DNA of 39,764 nucleotides from Candidatus Omnitrophota bacterium (GCA_023819315.1 JAMWBQ010000005.1:1-39764), one strand, 5' to 3'; positions 7,348 to 19,165 are shown, counted from the stretch's first letter. Notes: generated by a model from the sequence alone, not told the origin. Numbers and translations: made by a program.

Positions 7348-8238
7348 TTAAAAACCTCTATATAAACCTATTCTCTTAGCATAACTAACTACCTCTAAAT
7401 ATTCTTCCTTATTAATTCTTCTTGTCAACTCAAAAATTTCACCTGCTTTGTAACAAGGATGATACTGGTCCATTATATTCACATATGTACAAGAAGAAAT
7501 ATTTTCCTTTATGAAATCTAAAACAGCAAAAGAACCTGCTAACCTATTAGGTAAAACAAGATGTCTTACGAGTAAACCTTTCTTAGCCACACCTTTTTCT
7601 ATAACTAAATCTCCCACATCGTTATGCATTTTAATTACTGCCTCTTTAACTTTATCCCAATAATCGGGAACTGAAGAAAGTCTTAAACCAATAGTATTAT
7701 ATGAATATTTAATATCAGGCATATATATATCAAATACTCCCTTGATAAGTGAAAGTATTTCTCCACTTTCGTAACCACCACAGTTATACACTAATGGTAA
7801 TACTAGCCCACCTTCTATAGCTATAACCAAAGCTTCTAAAATCTGAGGTAAGATATGAGTAGGAGTAACAAAATTGATATTTTCCGCTCCTCTCTTTTGT
7901 AAATTAAGCATAATCTCTGCTAACTCCTTAGGATATACCACCTTGCCCTCTCCAAAATGAGATATAGTATAATTTTGACAGTATATGCAGCCTAAATTAC
8001 AGTTAGAAAAAAATATTGTTCCCGAACCACCTCTACCTACTAATTCTGGTTCTTCCCCAAAATGTAGAAAAAAACTATCTACTTTGGCAAACCTCCCCGT
8101 CTTACAGAAACCTAATTGATTATCCTCTCTATTCACCTTACATTGACGAGGGCACAATCTACAACTTTTTAGTTGTTGTAAAAGCTTATTCTTAATATCT
8201 TCTAAAATACCTTTTTTGTATAGCTCTATATAGGACAT
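7348..8238 (-). CDS. PflX-type radical SAM protein
   Basis: A 296-residue radical SAM protein related to pyruvate formate-lyase activating enzymes. The cluster motif is C80-x3-C84-x2-C87 (CNLGCIYCQN). An N-terminal cysteine set C26-x2-C29-x3-C33 and C45 is typical of the PflX subgroup and may bind a second metal site. The C-terminal part keeps VNIMDQYHPCYKA, also typical. The function of PflX proteins is not established; no pyruvate formate-lyase is seen here. ATG 8236-8238 is preferred because similarity starts there; a GTG at 8271, inside a hairpin, would add 11 residues. It lies 57 bases after rlmN and 18 before the flavin reductase gene. Confidence 0.85.
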   Translation of the reverse strand: MSYIELYKKGILEDIKNKLLQQLKSCRLCPRQCKVNREDNQLGFCKTGRFAKVDSFFLHFGEEPELVGRGGSGTIFFSNCNLGCIYCQNYTISHFGEGKVVYPKELAEIMLNLQKRGAENINFVTPTHILPQILEALVIAIEGGLVLPLVYNCGGYESGEILSLIKGVFDIYMPDIKYSYNTIGLRLSSVPDYWDKVKEAVIKMHNDVGDLVIEKGVAKKGLLVRHLVLPNRLAGSFAVLDFIKENISSCTYVNIMDQYHPCYKAGEIFELTRRINKEEYLEVVSYAKRIGLYRGF

Positions 8239-8267
8239 AAATACAAATAAATCTTTTCCTTTTTTAT

Positions 8268-8282
8268 ACACCCGACGGGTGT
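8268..8282 (-). promoter_or_regulatory. GC-rich hairpin between rlmN and the PflX-type gene
   Basis: ACACCC-GTC-GGGTGT, read on the minus strand, is a perfect six-pair stem with a three-base loop, strikingly G/C-rich for this region. It is followed by ATAAAAAAGG rather than a T-run, so it is not an ordinary intrinsic terminator. It could be an RNA-processing or stability element. Confidence 0.35.
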
Positions 8283-8295
8283 CAAAAGGGAAGAA

Positions 8296-9327
8296 TTAAT
8301 CAACTTCTCTAAATTCTGCTCTTAACTGACCACAACTTGCTAAAATATCTTGTCCCTTGGATTTTCTTAAAGTAAAAAAAACATTTTGCTTTTTTAGAAC
8401 CTCCTTAAATTGTTCTATCTCATTTTGAGAAGGAACCTCCCAAGAAAAAAAGTGAGAGTAGTTATAGGGGATTAAATTTATCTTACAATTCAATCCTTTA
8501 ACTAAATTAGCCAACTCTTTAGCATCATCTATAGAGGAATTAACCCCTCTTATCATAATGTATTCAAAAGTTAAAGGGAATTTATCTTTTTTTGAGCGTT
8601 TTTTAAGTGTAGATATTAACTCTTCTAAAGGATTATCTTTCGTTCCCGGCATAAGTTTAAGCCTTTTTTGGTAATTAGCACTATGTAAAGAAATAGATAA
8701 TTTAATACCTAAATTTAACTTATAAAATTTAATTATCTTTGGTAGTAACCCTATTGTAGAAACACACAGCCTTCTTTTGCCAAAATATATTCCCCAAGGA
8801 CTAAGAAATATTCTAATACTTTTTACCACATTTTCAAAATTATCTAAAGGCTCACCTATACCCATGAATACAATATTGGTTATACTGTTCTTACCCATAA
8901 AATCTCTAACATACAGATACTGATTAACTATCTCGGAAACTTTTAGGTTTCGTTTAAAACCAGCCAATCCACTTACACAAAAACTACATCTAAATCTACA
9001 TCCTACCTGTGTAGATAAACAGAGAGTTTTTCTTTTACCTTCGGGAATAACTACAGTCTCTATACGGGAATTATCATCTAACTGGAAAAGAAACTTTCTT
9101 GTGCCATCGTAAGATGTTTCTTCATTAACTAATTTAAGTGTAGAGAAAAAGAAATTTTTCCCTAAAAAAGCACGACAACTTTGAGATATATCCGTCATCT
9201 TGTCAAAATCTTCTACACGCTTTTTATAAATCCAAGAGAAAATCTGTTTGGCATAGAAGGGAAGAAAACCTTCCTCTTCTAAAATTTTTCTCAATTCTTC
9301 GTAAGAATAATCTTTAATATCATTCAT
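8296..9327 (-). CDS. rlmN: 23S rRNA/tRNA adenine-C2 methyltransferase RlmN
   Basis: A 343-residue dual-specificity radical SAM methyltransferase that modifies A2503 of 23S rRNA and A37 of some tRNAs. Visible are the N-terminal YAKQIFSWIYKK helix-turn region, SRIETVVIPEGKRKTLCLSTQVGC, the cluster motif C110-x3-C114-x2-C117 and the C-terminal methyl-carrying cysteine C332 in ASCGQL. The length is typical. A ribosome-binding site AAGGGGAG lies six bases before the ATG, behind an extended -10 promoter. It is the first gene of a five-gene minus-strand run. Confidence 0.95.
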   Translation of the reverse strand: MNDIKDYSYEELRKILEEEGFLPFYAKQIFSWIYKKRVEDFDKMTDISQSCRAFLGKNFFFSTLKLVNEETSYDGTRKFLFQLDDNSRIETVVIPEGKRKTLCLSTQVGCRFRCSFCVSGLAGFKRNLKVSEIVNQYLYVRDFMGKNSITNIVFMGIGEPLDNFENVVKSIRIFLSPWGIYFGKRRLCVSTIGLLPKIIKFYKLNLGIKLSISLHSANYQKRLKLMPGTKDNPLEELISTLKKRSKKDKFPLTFEYIMIRGVNSSIDDAKELANLVKGLNCKINLIPYNYSHFFSWEVPSQNEIEQFKEVLKKQNVFFTLRKSKGQDILASCGQLRAEFREVD

Positions 9328-9380
9328 AAGATACTCCCCTTAATTTATAGTATTTATAAAAGATAGATGTGGAAAAAGTA

Positions 9381-9409
9381 ATTATACCACCATTCAAAAA
9401 GGGTATAAA
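9381..9409 (-). promoter_or_regulatory. rlmN operon promoter with extended -10
   Basis: TGGTATAAT (9381-9389, minus strand) is a consensus -10 with the TGn extension. A weak -35, TTTATA (9404-9409), lies 17 bases upstream. It precedes rlmN by about 50 bases, and an AAGGGGAG ribosome-binding site follows. Confidence 0.55.
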
Positions 9410-9428
9410 TAGTTGGTTAGTTTTAATC

Positions 9429-10721
9429 TTAGAACTGATAAGATATAGAAGAATTAATCATCCAATATTTTGAGGTAACTTTATCGTATATTGACTCATC
9501 GGAGATGGCAAATAGTGTGCCATCTATATAATGCTCTTGATACATTTTACCTTTAGTATTAATTTTTGTATATCCTAAACCTAAGTTAAAACTCCATTGA
9601 GGTAGAAAATCCCAACTTCCTACAATCTCTCCTGAATAAACATCCCCTTTTAAGCTTCCTTTACTTACCATATCCCTATCGTAACCATAAGTAACATCGC
9701 TATTAGGATAAAGATGTGTATCTTTATCTTTCATCCTTATCCAATCAGAATAGGAAAACTTAAAATCTAACTTAAGTTTATCGTGGGGATACCAACCTAA
9801 ATTTACACCTATATAGGGTATATGTTGTCTTGTTTCGTAAATAATCCATTTCCAATTATTAGTATCAGTGAACGTAAAATCGTTAGCATAAGGACCATAA
9901 CCTACCTGCTTAGCACTCCACGCTGATAGCTCAAATTTCCGATATTTATATCCTCCTAAAAATCCTAAGCTCATGTTAGGAGTCATAATAAAATTATAAA
10001 GATAATAAATATCAAAGACGTTACCTCTATCCATCTTTACATCGGATTCAGAATAAATATCTTTTCCCGATTGATTCCATGTAGGATAAGGGGCAGAACT
10101 ACTACCATTTAAAAGACCATCATCGGCTAAATCGTACATCGCATCTAAGTACTCTACATCGTATTCAATCCAATCAGAATCTTTCATAATCCCTGCTTTC
10201 TTATCAACATTGGTTAAAAATTCTAAATAAAGCTTTGCTTTATCTCTCCTCTCATCTTTATCGTAACGATAACCTAAAGTTAAACCTACGCCACAAAGAA
10301 TATTATCTAATTCCCACTCTAATTCACTCTCCCCATACCCACCATACTCTTGAGAATTATCAAAACTAGTATGATATGTTTGATCACCTTTTATATAGCT
10401 CAATCTCAAGAAATTAAAAGCAGCATAGTAATCTTTTCCTCCTAAAAGCTCTTGAATATCTTCTCTTAAATCTTTGAAAATCCCACTTTTCTTTTCACTT
10501 TTCTTTTGAGGTAAAGACCCCCAAGGTCCAGTTTTCTTAGGTAACTGGGCAAAAATATCTTTAGATTTCTCTATCAAAGTTAATCTCTCATTTTTAATAT
10601 TTTCGTACCTATTTAAATAATCGCTAATTATCTTCTCTCGAGATACACTATTCTCGTTAGAAAACGCTAATAAAGGATAAAATAAAAAAATTATAATAAA
10701 ATATATACCTCTCTTTTTCAT
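9429..10721 (-). CDS. Omptin-like outer-membrane protease (family A26)
   Basis: A 430-residue protein with a signal peptide (residues 1-21, MKKRG then a hydrophobic core ending LLAFS) and a C-terminal beta-barrel ending in SISYQF. Residues from about 97 follow OmpT closely: SELEWELDN (OmpT SQLDWKFNN), DSDW (OmpT DQDW), LGFLGGYKYRKF, IPYIGVNLGWY, FKFSYSDWI, KDKDTH (OmpT DNDEH) and FNLGLGYTKINTKG. The four omptin catalytic residues map to D181, D183, D334 and H336, so it should be an active endoprotease of the outer membrane. About 75 extra residues after the signal peptide (22-96, helical, charged, with a proline-rich patch) are not found in OmpT. I chose ATG 10719-10721 because AAGGGGG sits five bases before it; an ATG at 10737-10739 would spoil the signal peptide. 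It lies ten bases after the PilZ gene stop. The family call is from recall of OmpT, without a search. Confidence 0.8.
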   Translation of the reverse strand: MKKRGIYFIIIFLFYPLLAFSNENSVSREKIISDYLNRYENIKNERLTLIEKSKDIFAQLPKKTGPWGSLPQKKSEKKSGIFKDLREDIQELLGGKDYYAAFNFLRLSYIKGDQTYHTSFDNSQEYGGYGESELEWELDNILCGVGLTLGYRYDKDERRDKAKLYLEFLTNVDKKAGIMKDSDWIEYDVEYLDAMYDLADDGLLNGSSSAPYPTWNQSGKDIYSESDVKMDRGNVFDIYYLYNFIMTPNMSLGFLGGYKYRKFELSAWSAKQVGYGPYANDFTFTDTNNWKWIIYETRQHIPYIGVNLGWYPHDKLKLDFKFSYSDWIRMKDKDTHLYPNSDVTYGYDRDMVSKGSLKGDVYSGEIVGSWDFLPQWSFNLGLGYTKINTKGKMYQEHYIDGTLFAISDESIYDKVTSKYWMINSSISYQF

Positions 10722-10731
10722 CTTCACCCCC

Positions 10732-11103
10732 TTATACATTAATTTTTAAATATTCTCTTATCTTATCTTTTTCTTCTTGGTTTATATCTATAAATTCTAT
10801 CCCTAACTCGAATTCTATTTTTTCCTGAGTATTAGAAGGAAACCCTATACTATTTATAACTTTTCCTTTTAACTGGAGGGGATAATTTAAGTTGGGTAAA
10901 TATAAAATTAGAGATAAAATTTTACCTATAGGTTTATCATTTTTAACGATTATTCCAATTCCACCTTCAGAAATATTGTAGGAAATAGCTGTTTCTACTA
11001 AAGAGCCTTCTTCATCAATAAAACATTTTATAGGAGAAAAATAACCTTCTCTTTTATACTTTCTTCTTTCTTCTCCTCTATACTGATTTTGGTTATAATC
11101 CAT
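10732..11103 (-). CDS. PilZ-domain protein, predicted c-di-GMP receptor
   Basis: A single PilZ domain of 123 residues. The two c-di-GMP-binding motifs are complete: R14-x3-R18 (RKYKR) and N43-x-S45-x2-G48 (NISEGG), followed by the usual beta-barrel strands to IGIEFIDI-like residues. It probably binds cyclic di-GMP and acts through a partner. It is the first gene of a two-gene operon with the omptin-like protease, ten bases between stop and next start. Its ATG lies eight bases behind a consensus promoter with no ribosome-binding site, so its mRNA is probably leaderless. Confidence 0.88.
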   Translation of the reverse strand: MDYNQNQYRGEERRKYKREGYFSPIKCFIDEEGSLVETAISYNISEGGIGIIVKNDKPIGKILSLILYLPNLNYPLQLKGKVINSIGFPSNTQEKIEFELGIEFIDINQEEKDKIREYLKINV

Positions 11104-11111
11104 TCACTTTA

Positions 11112-11139
11112 ATTATATATCTCTCATAAACGATGTCAA
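11112..11139 (-). promoter_or_regulatory. PilZ-omptin operon promoter, leaderless
   Basis: A perfect TTGACA (11134-11139), a 16-base spacer and a perfect TATAAT (11112-11117), minus strand. Only eight bases lie between the -10 box and the ATG at 11101-11103, so transcription should begin at or within two bases of the start codon. Confidence 0.75.
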
Positions 11140-11154
11140 CTATTTTCTTACTAT

Positions 11155-11173
11155 TGTTAATGCAACATAAAAA
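11155..11173 (-). repeat. 19-base upstream motif, copy 2 (PilZ promoter)
   Basis: An exact copy of the motif at 1166-1184, here 15 bases upstream of the -35 box of the PilZ promoter. It carries the TGTT-N5-AACA inverted repeat. The flanking bases differ from those of copy 1, so the match is confined to the motif. Confidence 0.55.
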
Positions 11174-11200
11174 AGCAATATTTTTATTTGTTTGGTAGTT

Positions 11201-13303
11201 CTACTTAAAAATGGTATTTGCTATAATAAAAGATGCAAAAACAATAGAAACCATAGACATCAATTTTATAAGGATATTTAGACTTGGGCCGGCTGTATCT
11301 TTGAAAGGGTCTCCCACAGTATCTCCTACCACACTTGATTTATGAGCAGGTGAACCTTTTCCACCTAAATTACCTGATTCTATATACTTTTTGGCATTAT
11401 CCCAGATACAACCTGAATTAGCCATTAGCAGAGCTAATACGAATCCTGAAACTAATGCTCCACAAAGTAATCCTACCTCTGCTTCTAATCCCATAAGGAT
11501 ACCAACAAGAATAGGGGAAACCACAGCAAGCAGGGTAGGAAGAATCATTTCTTTCTGGGCTACAGCAGTAACTATACTTACACAACGAGCATAATCTGCC
11601 TTTGCTTTACCTTCCATTAATCCTTCTATTTCTTTAAATTGTCTCCTTACTTCTATAACTACTTTACCAGCAGCTCTACCCACCGCCCTCATCGTCAAGG
11701 CACAAAAAAGAAAAGGAAGCATCGCCCCTACAAATAATCCACCTATTAATCTAGGGTTCATAAAATTGTTATCCAATGTCTTACCTAAAGAAATTATTCT
11801 GTCAAAATAAGCAACTATAAGAGCCAATGCTGTTAAAGCCGCTGAACCAATAGCAAATCCTTTACCTGTAGCCGCTGTAGTATTACCCAAAGCATCTAAA
11901 GCATCTGTTCTTTGCCGAACTTTCTCATCTAAACAAGACATCTCAGCATTACCACCAGCATTATCCGCTACAGGTCCATAGGCATCAGTAGCTAAAGTAA
12001 TCCCCAATGTAGAAAGCATACCTACTCCCGCAATGCCTACACCGTATAAGCCAGCATTAAAATTTGTTGCTCCCCCACTAAAATAGAAACTCGCTAGTAC
12101 CGCACCCACTACTATAATAACTGGTATAGCTGTAGAAATCATCCCTATAGCTAAACCATTTATAATAACTGTGGCTGAACCGGTTAAAGAACTTTCGGCA
12201 ACTGAACGTGTAGGTCTATACTTAGCAGAGGTAAAAAATTCTGTAGACAAACCAATAAGTATACCGGCAACTAATCCTGAAATAACCGCTCCGTAAACAC
12301 CAATGTTGTTTATACCCAAAGTTGATTTAACTATAAAATAAGATAAAAAAGCGACTATGAAAGCAGTAGCGAATATTCCTCTACGTAAAGCTTTAAGAAG
12401 AACTCCTTGGTCAGCTTTCTCTTCTGACCTTACAAAAAATGTTCCTATTATTGATGCTATTACTCCCCCGGCAGCAATCATCATAGGCACAATAACCCCT
12501 CTAACTCCAAAGCCTCCCGCTACACCCAAAGCCATACTTGCTACGATAGAACCTACATAGGATTCATAAAGGTCAGCTCCCATACCAGCAACATCTCCCA
12601 CATTATCACCAACTTGATCAGCAATTACTGCCGGATTACGTGGGTCATCTTCGGGTATATCCTTCTCTACTTTACCTACTAAATCTGCTCCTACATCAGC
12701 TGCTTTAGTAAATATACCTCCTCCCACACGAGCAAAAAGAGCCTGTGAACTAGCCCCCATACCAAAACAAAGCATAGTAGAGGTTATCGCTCCAATTTTA
12801 TCTATTCCTAAAGGAAGTGAATATTTAGAATAGTACCAGTTAAGAATAGTGTACCATATACTCAGATCAAGCAAACCTAAACCTACTACTACTAAACCCA
12901 TTACTGCTCCTGCAGAAAAAGCAACTCTTAATGCTCCATTTAAACTCTTAGTAGCTGCCTGAGCTGTTCTTTCACTCGAACTAGTAGCTACAGACATCCC
13001 AATATATCCCGATAATCCAGAGAAGAATCCACCACTTAAGAAGGCAAAGGGAACAAACATTACTAAGTATCCTTTAATACTTAACCATAGAAGGATAAAA
13101 AATACGACTACAAAAAATAATCCTACCACTGAGTATTGCCTTCGTAAATAAGCTTTAGCTCCTTCTTTAACCATACCAGCAATCTCTTGCATTCTTACTG
13201 AGCCTCTCTCTTGTCTAAATATCATCGTTACTAAATAACCAGCAAAAAACAATGCTACCAAAGAAGCAACAAATGTAAGTAAAACAAAACTAAACCCCTC
13301 CAT
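11201..13303 (-). CDS. hppA: K+-dependent membrane-bound pyrophosphatase
   Basis: A 700-residue multi-spanning ion-pumping pyrophosphatase that couples PPi hydrolysis to H+ or Na+ export across the inner membrane. The catalytic loop [22 protein letters not shown] and the DNVGDVAG segment lie at about 203-240, followed by ADLYESY. The potassium-type determinant is visible: GNTTAATG (473-480) has alanine at 477 and glycine at 480 where K+-independent enzymes have lysine and threonine. Whether it pumps Na+ or H+ is not settled by sequence reading; DLYESY is common in Na+ pumps. It starts two bases after purA, whose product is one of several enzymes in nucleotide synthesis, and PPi from biosynthesis would feed it. 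Its length and membrane layout are normal. Confidence 0.95.
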   Translation of the reverse strand: MEGFSFVLLTFVASLVALFFAGYLVTMIFRQERGSVRMQEIAGMVKEGAKAYLRRQYSVVGLFFVVVFFILLWLSIKGYLVMFVPFAFLSGGFFSGLSGYIGMSVATSSSERTAQAATKSLNGALRVAFSAGAVMGLVVVGLGLLDLSIWYTILNWYYSKYSLPLGIDKIGAITSTMLCFGMGASSQALFARVGGGIFTKAADVGADLVGKVEKDIPEDDPRNPAVIADQVGDNVGDVAGMGADLYESYVGSIVASMALGVAGGFGVRGVIVPMMIAAGGVIASIIGTFFVRSEEKADQGVLLKALRRGIFATAFIVAFLSYFIVKSTLGINNIGVYGAVISGLVAGILIGLSTEFFTSAKYRPTRSVAESSLTGSATVIINGLAIGMISTAIPVIIVVGAVLASFYFSGGATNFNAGLYGVGIAGVGMLSTLGITLATDAYGPVADNAGGNAEMSCLDEKVRQRTDALDALGNTTAATGKGFAIGSAALTALALIVAYFDRIISLGKTLDNNFMNPRLIGGLFVGAMLPFLFCALTMRAVGRAAGKVVIEVRRQFKEIEGLMEGKAKADYARCVSIVTAVAQKEMILPTLLAVVSPILVGILMGLEAEVGLLCGALVSGFVLALLMANSGCIWDNAKKYIESGNLGGKGSPAHKSSVVGDTVGDPFKDTAGPSLNILIKLMSMVSIVFASFIIANTIFK

Positions 13304-13305
13304 AA

Positions 13306-15805
<2,500 letters not shown>

Positions 15806-15850
15806 TTGTTCACCCCCTAAGATTTCTATCCCAAGTTTTATTTAATAGTT

Positions 15851-17431
15851 TTAAAGTTTAATAAACTTTAAAGAGATAATATTTGGATTGGCTTTTATCT
15901 CATTCATAACTTTTTCATCTAAGGCAGTATCTAAATTCAAAACTGTAATCGCGACATCCATAGGAGCTCTTCTGCCTAAACTCATATTGGCTATATTCAC
16001 TCCATAACTACCCAACACTGTCCCTAAACTACCAATTACCCCTGGTTTATCCCAGTTTTGAATTACCAACATATAATCTGAGGGAGAAATTTCAATATAA
16101 AAATCATCAAGTTTTACAAATCTTGGTTCTCTATTAGAAAATAGCGTCCCTTCTATAGACCTTTCTTCTTTATCCGTCTTTACTTTAACCTTTATCAAAT
16201 TAACATAACTTTCTTCTTTACTAACTTTTGTTTGCTCTATCTTTATTCCTCTCTCTTTTGCCAACTCTAAAGAATTTATAAGATTAACATTATCTCCCAT
16301 AACAGAATAAAGAAACCCTTTGACCAAAGCCATACCTATTGGTTCAACTTTAAAAGAATTTAGCTCTCCTAAATAACTTATCCTAATCTCCTGAGCGCCA
16401 CCACGGACAAGCTGAGAAATAAATCTACCCATCTTCTCCCCTAAATTCATATAAGGAGCAATTATCTTATAAACTTCTGGTTCTATTTGAACATAGTTAG
16501 CAGCATTCCTTATCGCTTTACCTAAAAGCGCATCCTTTATACATTGGGCAATCTCTATAGATACATTAAGCTGTGCCTCTTCAGTAGAAGCTCCTAAATG
16601 TGGGGTAACTACCACATTATCCAAATCTAATAAAGGAGAATTCAACGGTGGTTCTTTTTCAAAAACATCTAAAGCTGCCCCGGCTATTTTCTTATCTTTC
16701 AACACCTGATAGAGAGCATCTTCATTGATTATGCCTCCTCTCGCACAATTAATTATAAACGCTGTAGGTTTCATCAAGGAAAACTCATTATAAGAAATCA
16801 TATTCTTGGTATCATCGGTAAGAGGAGTATGTATAGTAACAATATCAGATTTAGACAACAATTCTTTTAAATCCACTACCCTAACTCCCAAACTTTCTAC
16901 TACCTCGGGAGAAATAAATGGATCGTAAGCTAAAACTTCCATACCAAAAGCTATTGCCCTTTTAGCTACCTCTCTACCAATTCTACCTAAACCAATAACT
17001 CCTAAAATCTTAGAATAGATCTCTACTCCTTTAAACTTTCCTCTATTCCATTCCTTATTCTTTAGGGAACTATGACCAAAAGGTATTTTCCTAACCAAAG
17101 AAAGCATCAAAGCAAATGTATGTTCGCAAGTAGAAATGGTATTACCTCCAGGAGAATTCATTACGATTATTCCCTTCTTCGTAGCTGCTCCTACATCAAC
17201 GTTATCTAATCCTACTCCTGCTCTACCAATAATCTTTAACTTACTTCCTGCCTCAATAACATCTGCGGTTAACTTAGTTTCACTTCTTACCACTATCGCT
17301 TCGTAATCTTTAATTATCTCCTTAAGATCCTCTTTACTTAATCCTGTCTTACAATCAACTTCAAAACCACCTTCTTTTAATATACTTATACCATCAGAAG
17401 ATAATTTATCCGCCACTAATATCTTAACCAT
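15851..17431 (-). CDS. serA: D-3-phosphoglycerate dehydrogenase
   Basis: A 526-residue long-type PGDH that oxidises 3-phosphoglycerate to 3-phosphohydroxypyruvate, the first step of serine synthesis. The NAD-binding GVIGLGRIGREVA, the catalytic surroundings NCARGGIINEDAL, DVFEKEPP and TPHLGASTEEAQ are present, followed by an intervening domain and a C-terminal ACT domain (VIQNWDKPGVIGSLGTVLG) for serine feedback. It overlaps the aminotransferase gene by eight bases, and the two probably work in sequence. Confidence 0.96.
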   Translation of the reverse strand: MVKILVADKLSSDGISILKEGGFEVDCKTGLSKEDLKEIIKDYEAIVVRSETKLTADVIEAGSKLKIIGRAGVGLDNVDVGAATKKGIIVMNSPGGNTISTCEHTFALMLSLVRKIPFGHSSLKNKEWNRGKFKGVEIYSKILGVIGLGRIGREVAKRAIAFGMEVLAYDPFISPEVVESLGVRVVDLKELLSKSDIVTIHTPLTDDTKNMISYNEFSLMKPTAFIINCARGGIINEDALYQVLKDKKIAGAALDVFEKEPPLNSPLLDLDNVVVTPHLGASTEEAQLNVSIEIAQCIKDALLGKAIRNAANYVQIEPEVYKIIAPYMNLGEKMGRFISQLVRGGAQEIRISYLGELNSFKVEPIGMALVKGFLYSVMGDNVNLINSLELAKERGIKIEQTKVSKEESYVNLIKVKVKTDKEERSIEGTLFSNREPRFVKLDDFYIEISPSDYMLVIQNWDKPGVIGSLGTVLGSYGVNIANMSLGRRAPMDVAITVLNLDTALDEKVMNEIKANPNIISLKFIKL

Positions 17432-18557
17432 AAAAAACCTCCTGGAAACGTTGTAAAGAACTACCTAACTTAAAACTATAACCCAAATCCCTTAATGCTT
17501 TCTCTAAGAGAGAAAAGCATACAATCAAATCATCCTGATTAACCCAACCCATATGAGCGATACGAAAAATTTTATCCTTCAACTCATCCTGTCCGGCGGC
17601 AATACTTAATCCCCAGTCCTTTCTTAACTTTTTAACCAGCTCAGAAGCTTTTATATTGGAGGGAGAAACTATAGCTGTGACTGAGGAAGAAGGAGATTTA
17701 GAAAATATCTCTAAGCCAAGTGTTTTTGCTGCTTCTCTTGTTGCCATAGATAATTTGGCAAATTTTTCCCACCGTTTCTCCAATCCCTCCTCTTTGATCA
17801 CTTTGATAGCTTTTTCTAATCCTACAATCAAAGAAACACTGGGAGTGAAAGGTGTATCATCTTTTTCGTAACTTTTTAATGCTTTGTTAAGGTCAAAATA
17901 ATATCTTGGCAACTTTGAATTTTTCAAAAAATCTTTAGCTTTCTCGCTTATACTCAGAAATCCTAATCCCGGAGGTAACATTAAACCTTTTTGAGAAGCA
18001 CTCACCACCACATCTACTCCCCATTCATCGCTCAAAAGTTTATCCTGACCTAAACCACTTATCGCATCAACTATAAGGATAGCATTTTTATCTTTAAGTA
18101 TTTTACCCATACCTTCTATATCGTAAACTGTAGCTGTAGAAGTTTCACAAAGAGTAGTTAATACCCCTTTAATATCTTTTTCTTTATCTAAGATAGCTTT
18201 TACTTCACTTATTAGGGGAGCACATCCCTCCTCTAACTTTAACTCTATTACCTGTAGATTATAAATCTTAGCGATATCACGCCATCTTTCTCCAAATTTA
18301 CCTCCATTGATAACTAAAACCTTATCTTGAGGAGAGAAGAAATTAGCTACGCCTGCCTCCATAGCTCCTGTTCCTGAGGAGGAAAATATAACCACAGGAT
18401 TTTTTGTGCAGAAAATATCTTTTAAACCTACACAAACCTCTTTAAGTATCTGTCGAAATTCTTCAGTGCGATGATGAATCAACTCTTTAGATAGTGCTTC
18501 TCTAATAAAGGAAGGGACAGCAGAAGGACCAGGAGTTATCAAATAAATTCTCTTCAT
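17424..18557 (-). CDS. Class V aminotransferase (serine/alanine-glyoxylate type)
   Basis: A 377-residue PLP enzyme of the serine-pyruvate/alanine-glyoxylate aminotransferase group. It starts with [10 protein letters not shown], has the phosphate-holding [22 protein letters not shown] with the PLP-ring aspartate, and [15 protein letters not shown] with the Schiff-base lysine. Beside serA it probably supplies the aminotransferase step of serine synthesis, as proposed for similar serA pairs in Thermotoga and methanogens; no serC or serB is visible here. It overlaps clpP by four bases and serA by eight. Confidence 0.9.
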   Translation of the reverse strand: MKRIYLITPGPSAVPSFIREALSKELIHHRTEEFRQILKEVCVGLKDIFCTKNPVVIFSSSGTGAMEAGVANFFSPQDKVLVINGGKFGERWRDIAKIYNLQVIELKLEEGCAPLISEVKAILDKEKDIKGVLTTLCETSTATVYDIEGMGKILKDKNAILIVDAISGLGQDKLLSDEWGVDVVVSASQKGLMLPPGLGFLSISEKAKDFLKNSKLPRYYFDLNKALKSYEKDDTPFTPSVSLIVGLEKAIKVIKEEGLEKRWEKFAKLSMATREAAKTLGLEIFSKSPSSSVTAIVSPSNIKASELVKKLRKDWGLSIAAGQDELKDKIFRIAHMGWVNQDDLIVCFSLLEKALRDLGYSFKLGSSLQRFQEVFYG

Positions 18558-19165
18558 TTTACCTCCTCTCTTTTCTTAGTAGTAACCACCACTTCATCAA
18601 CTATACCATACTCTTTTGCTTCTATAGCGCTCATAAAAAAATCTCTATCTGTATCCTCTCTTATCTTTTCTATAGATTTACCTGTATGATAGGCAAGGAT
18701 TTCGTTTACTTTTTCTCGCAATCTTAAAATCTCCTTAGTTTGTCTAGATATATCCTCGGCACTACCTTGCACTCCTCCCCAAGGCTGATGAATCATAATC
18801 CTTGAATTGGGGAGAGCAAATCTTTTCCCTTTTGTTCCTGCACATAAAAGTAAGGCACCTAAAGAAGCTGCCTGTCCAACACAGTATGTAGCAACATCAC
18901 ATTTCACAAACTGAATAGTATCGTAAATAGCTAAACCAGCAGTAATTGCTCCTCCTGGCGTATTAATATAAAGATTAATATCTTTATTAACATCTTCCAT
19001 TTGGAGGAATAACATTTGGGCAATAACCACGTTAGCTATATGGTCATCTACGGGAGTACCAATGAATACTATTCTATCTTTAAGTAAACGAGAATAGATA
19101 TCGTAAGCACGTTCAACTCTTCCTGTCTGTTCAATAACCATAGGAATGTAATATTGATTTTTCAT
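18554..19165 (-). CDS. clpP: ATP-dependent Clp protease proteolytic subunit
   Basis: A 203-residue serine peptidase that forms the double-ring chamber of Clp. The triad is S101 ([11 protein letters not shown]), H126 (IMIHQPWGG) and D175 ([10 protein letters not shown]). The N-terminal [21 protein letters not shown] is canonical. A strong ribosome-binding site GGGGAGGT lies five bases before the ATG, and a candidate promoter sits about 35 bases upstream. It follows the trigger-factor gene, the usual tig-clpP order, but clpX is not next; the aminotransferase gene follows with a four-base overlap. Confidence 0.96.
   Translation of the reverse strand: MKNQYYIPMVIEQTGRVERAYDIYSRLLKDRIVFIGTPVDDHIANVVIAQMLFLQMEDVNKDINLYINTPGGAITAGLAIYDTIQFVKCDVATYCVGQAASLGALLLCAGTKGKRFALPNSRIMIHQPWGGVQGSAEDISRQTKEILRLREKVNEILAYHTGKSIEKIREDTDRDFFMSAIEAKEYGIVDEVVVTTKKREEVK

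Noticed and set aside
8268-8282. Intrinsic terminator after rlmN
   Set aside because: The stem is good but is followed by A-rich sequence rather than a run of T, so it was listed only as a hairpin.
11391-12560. Plus-strand frames inside hppA, rich in Ala, Thr and Pro
   Set aside because: They mirror the codon pattern of the pyrophosphatase on the other strand and show no start signals.
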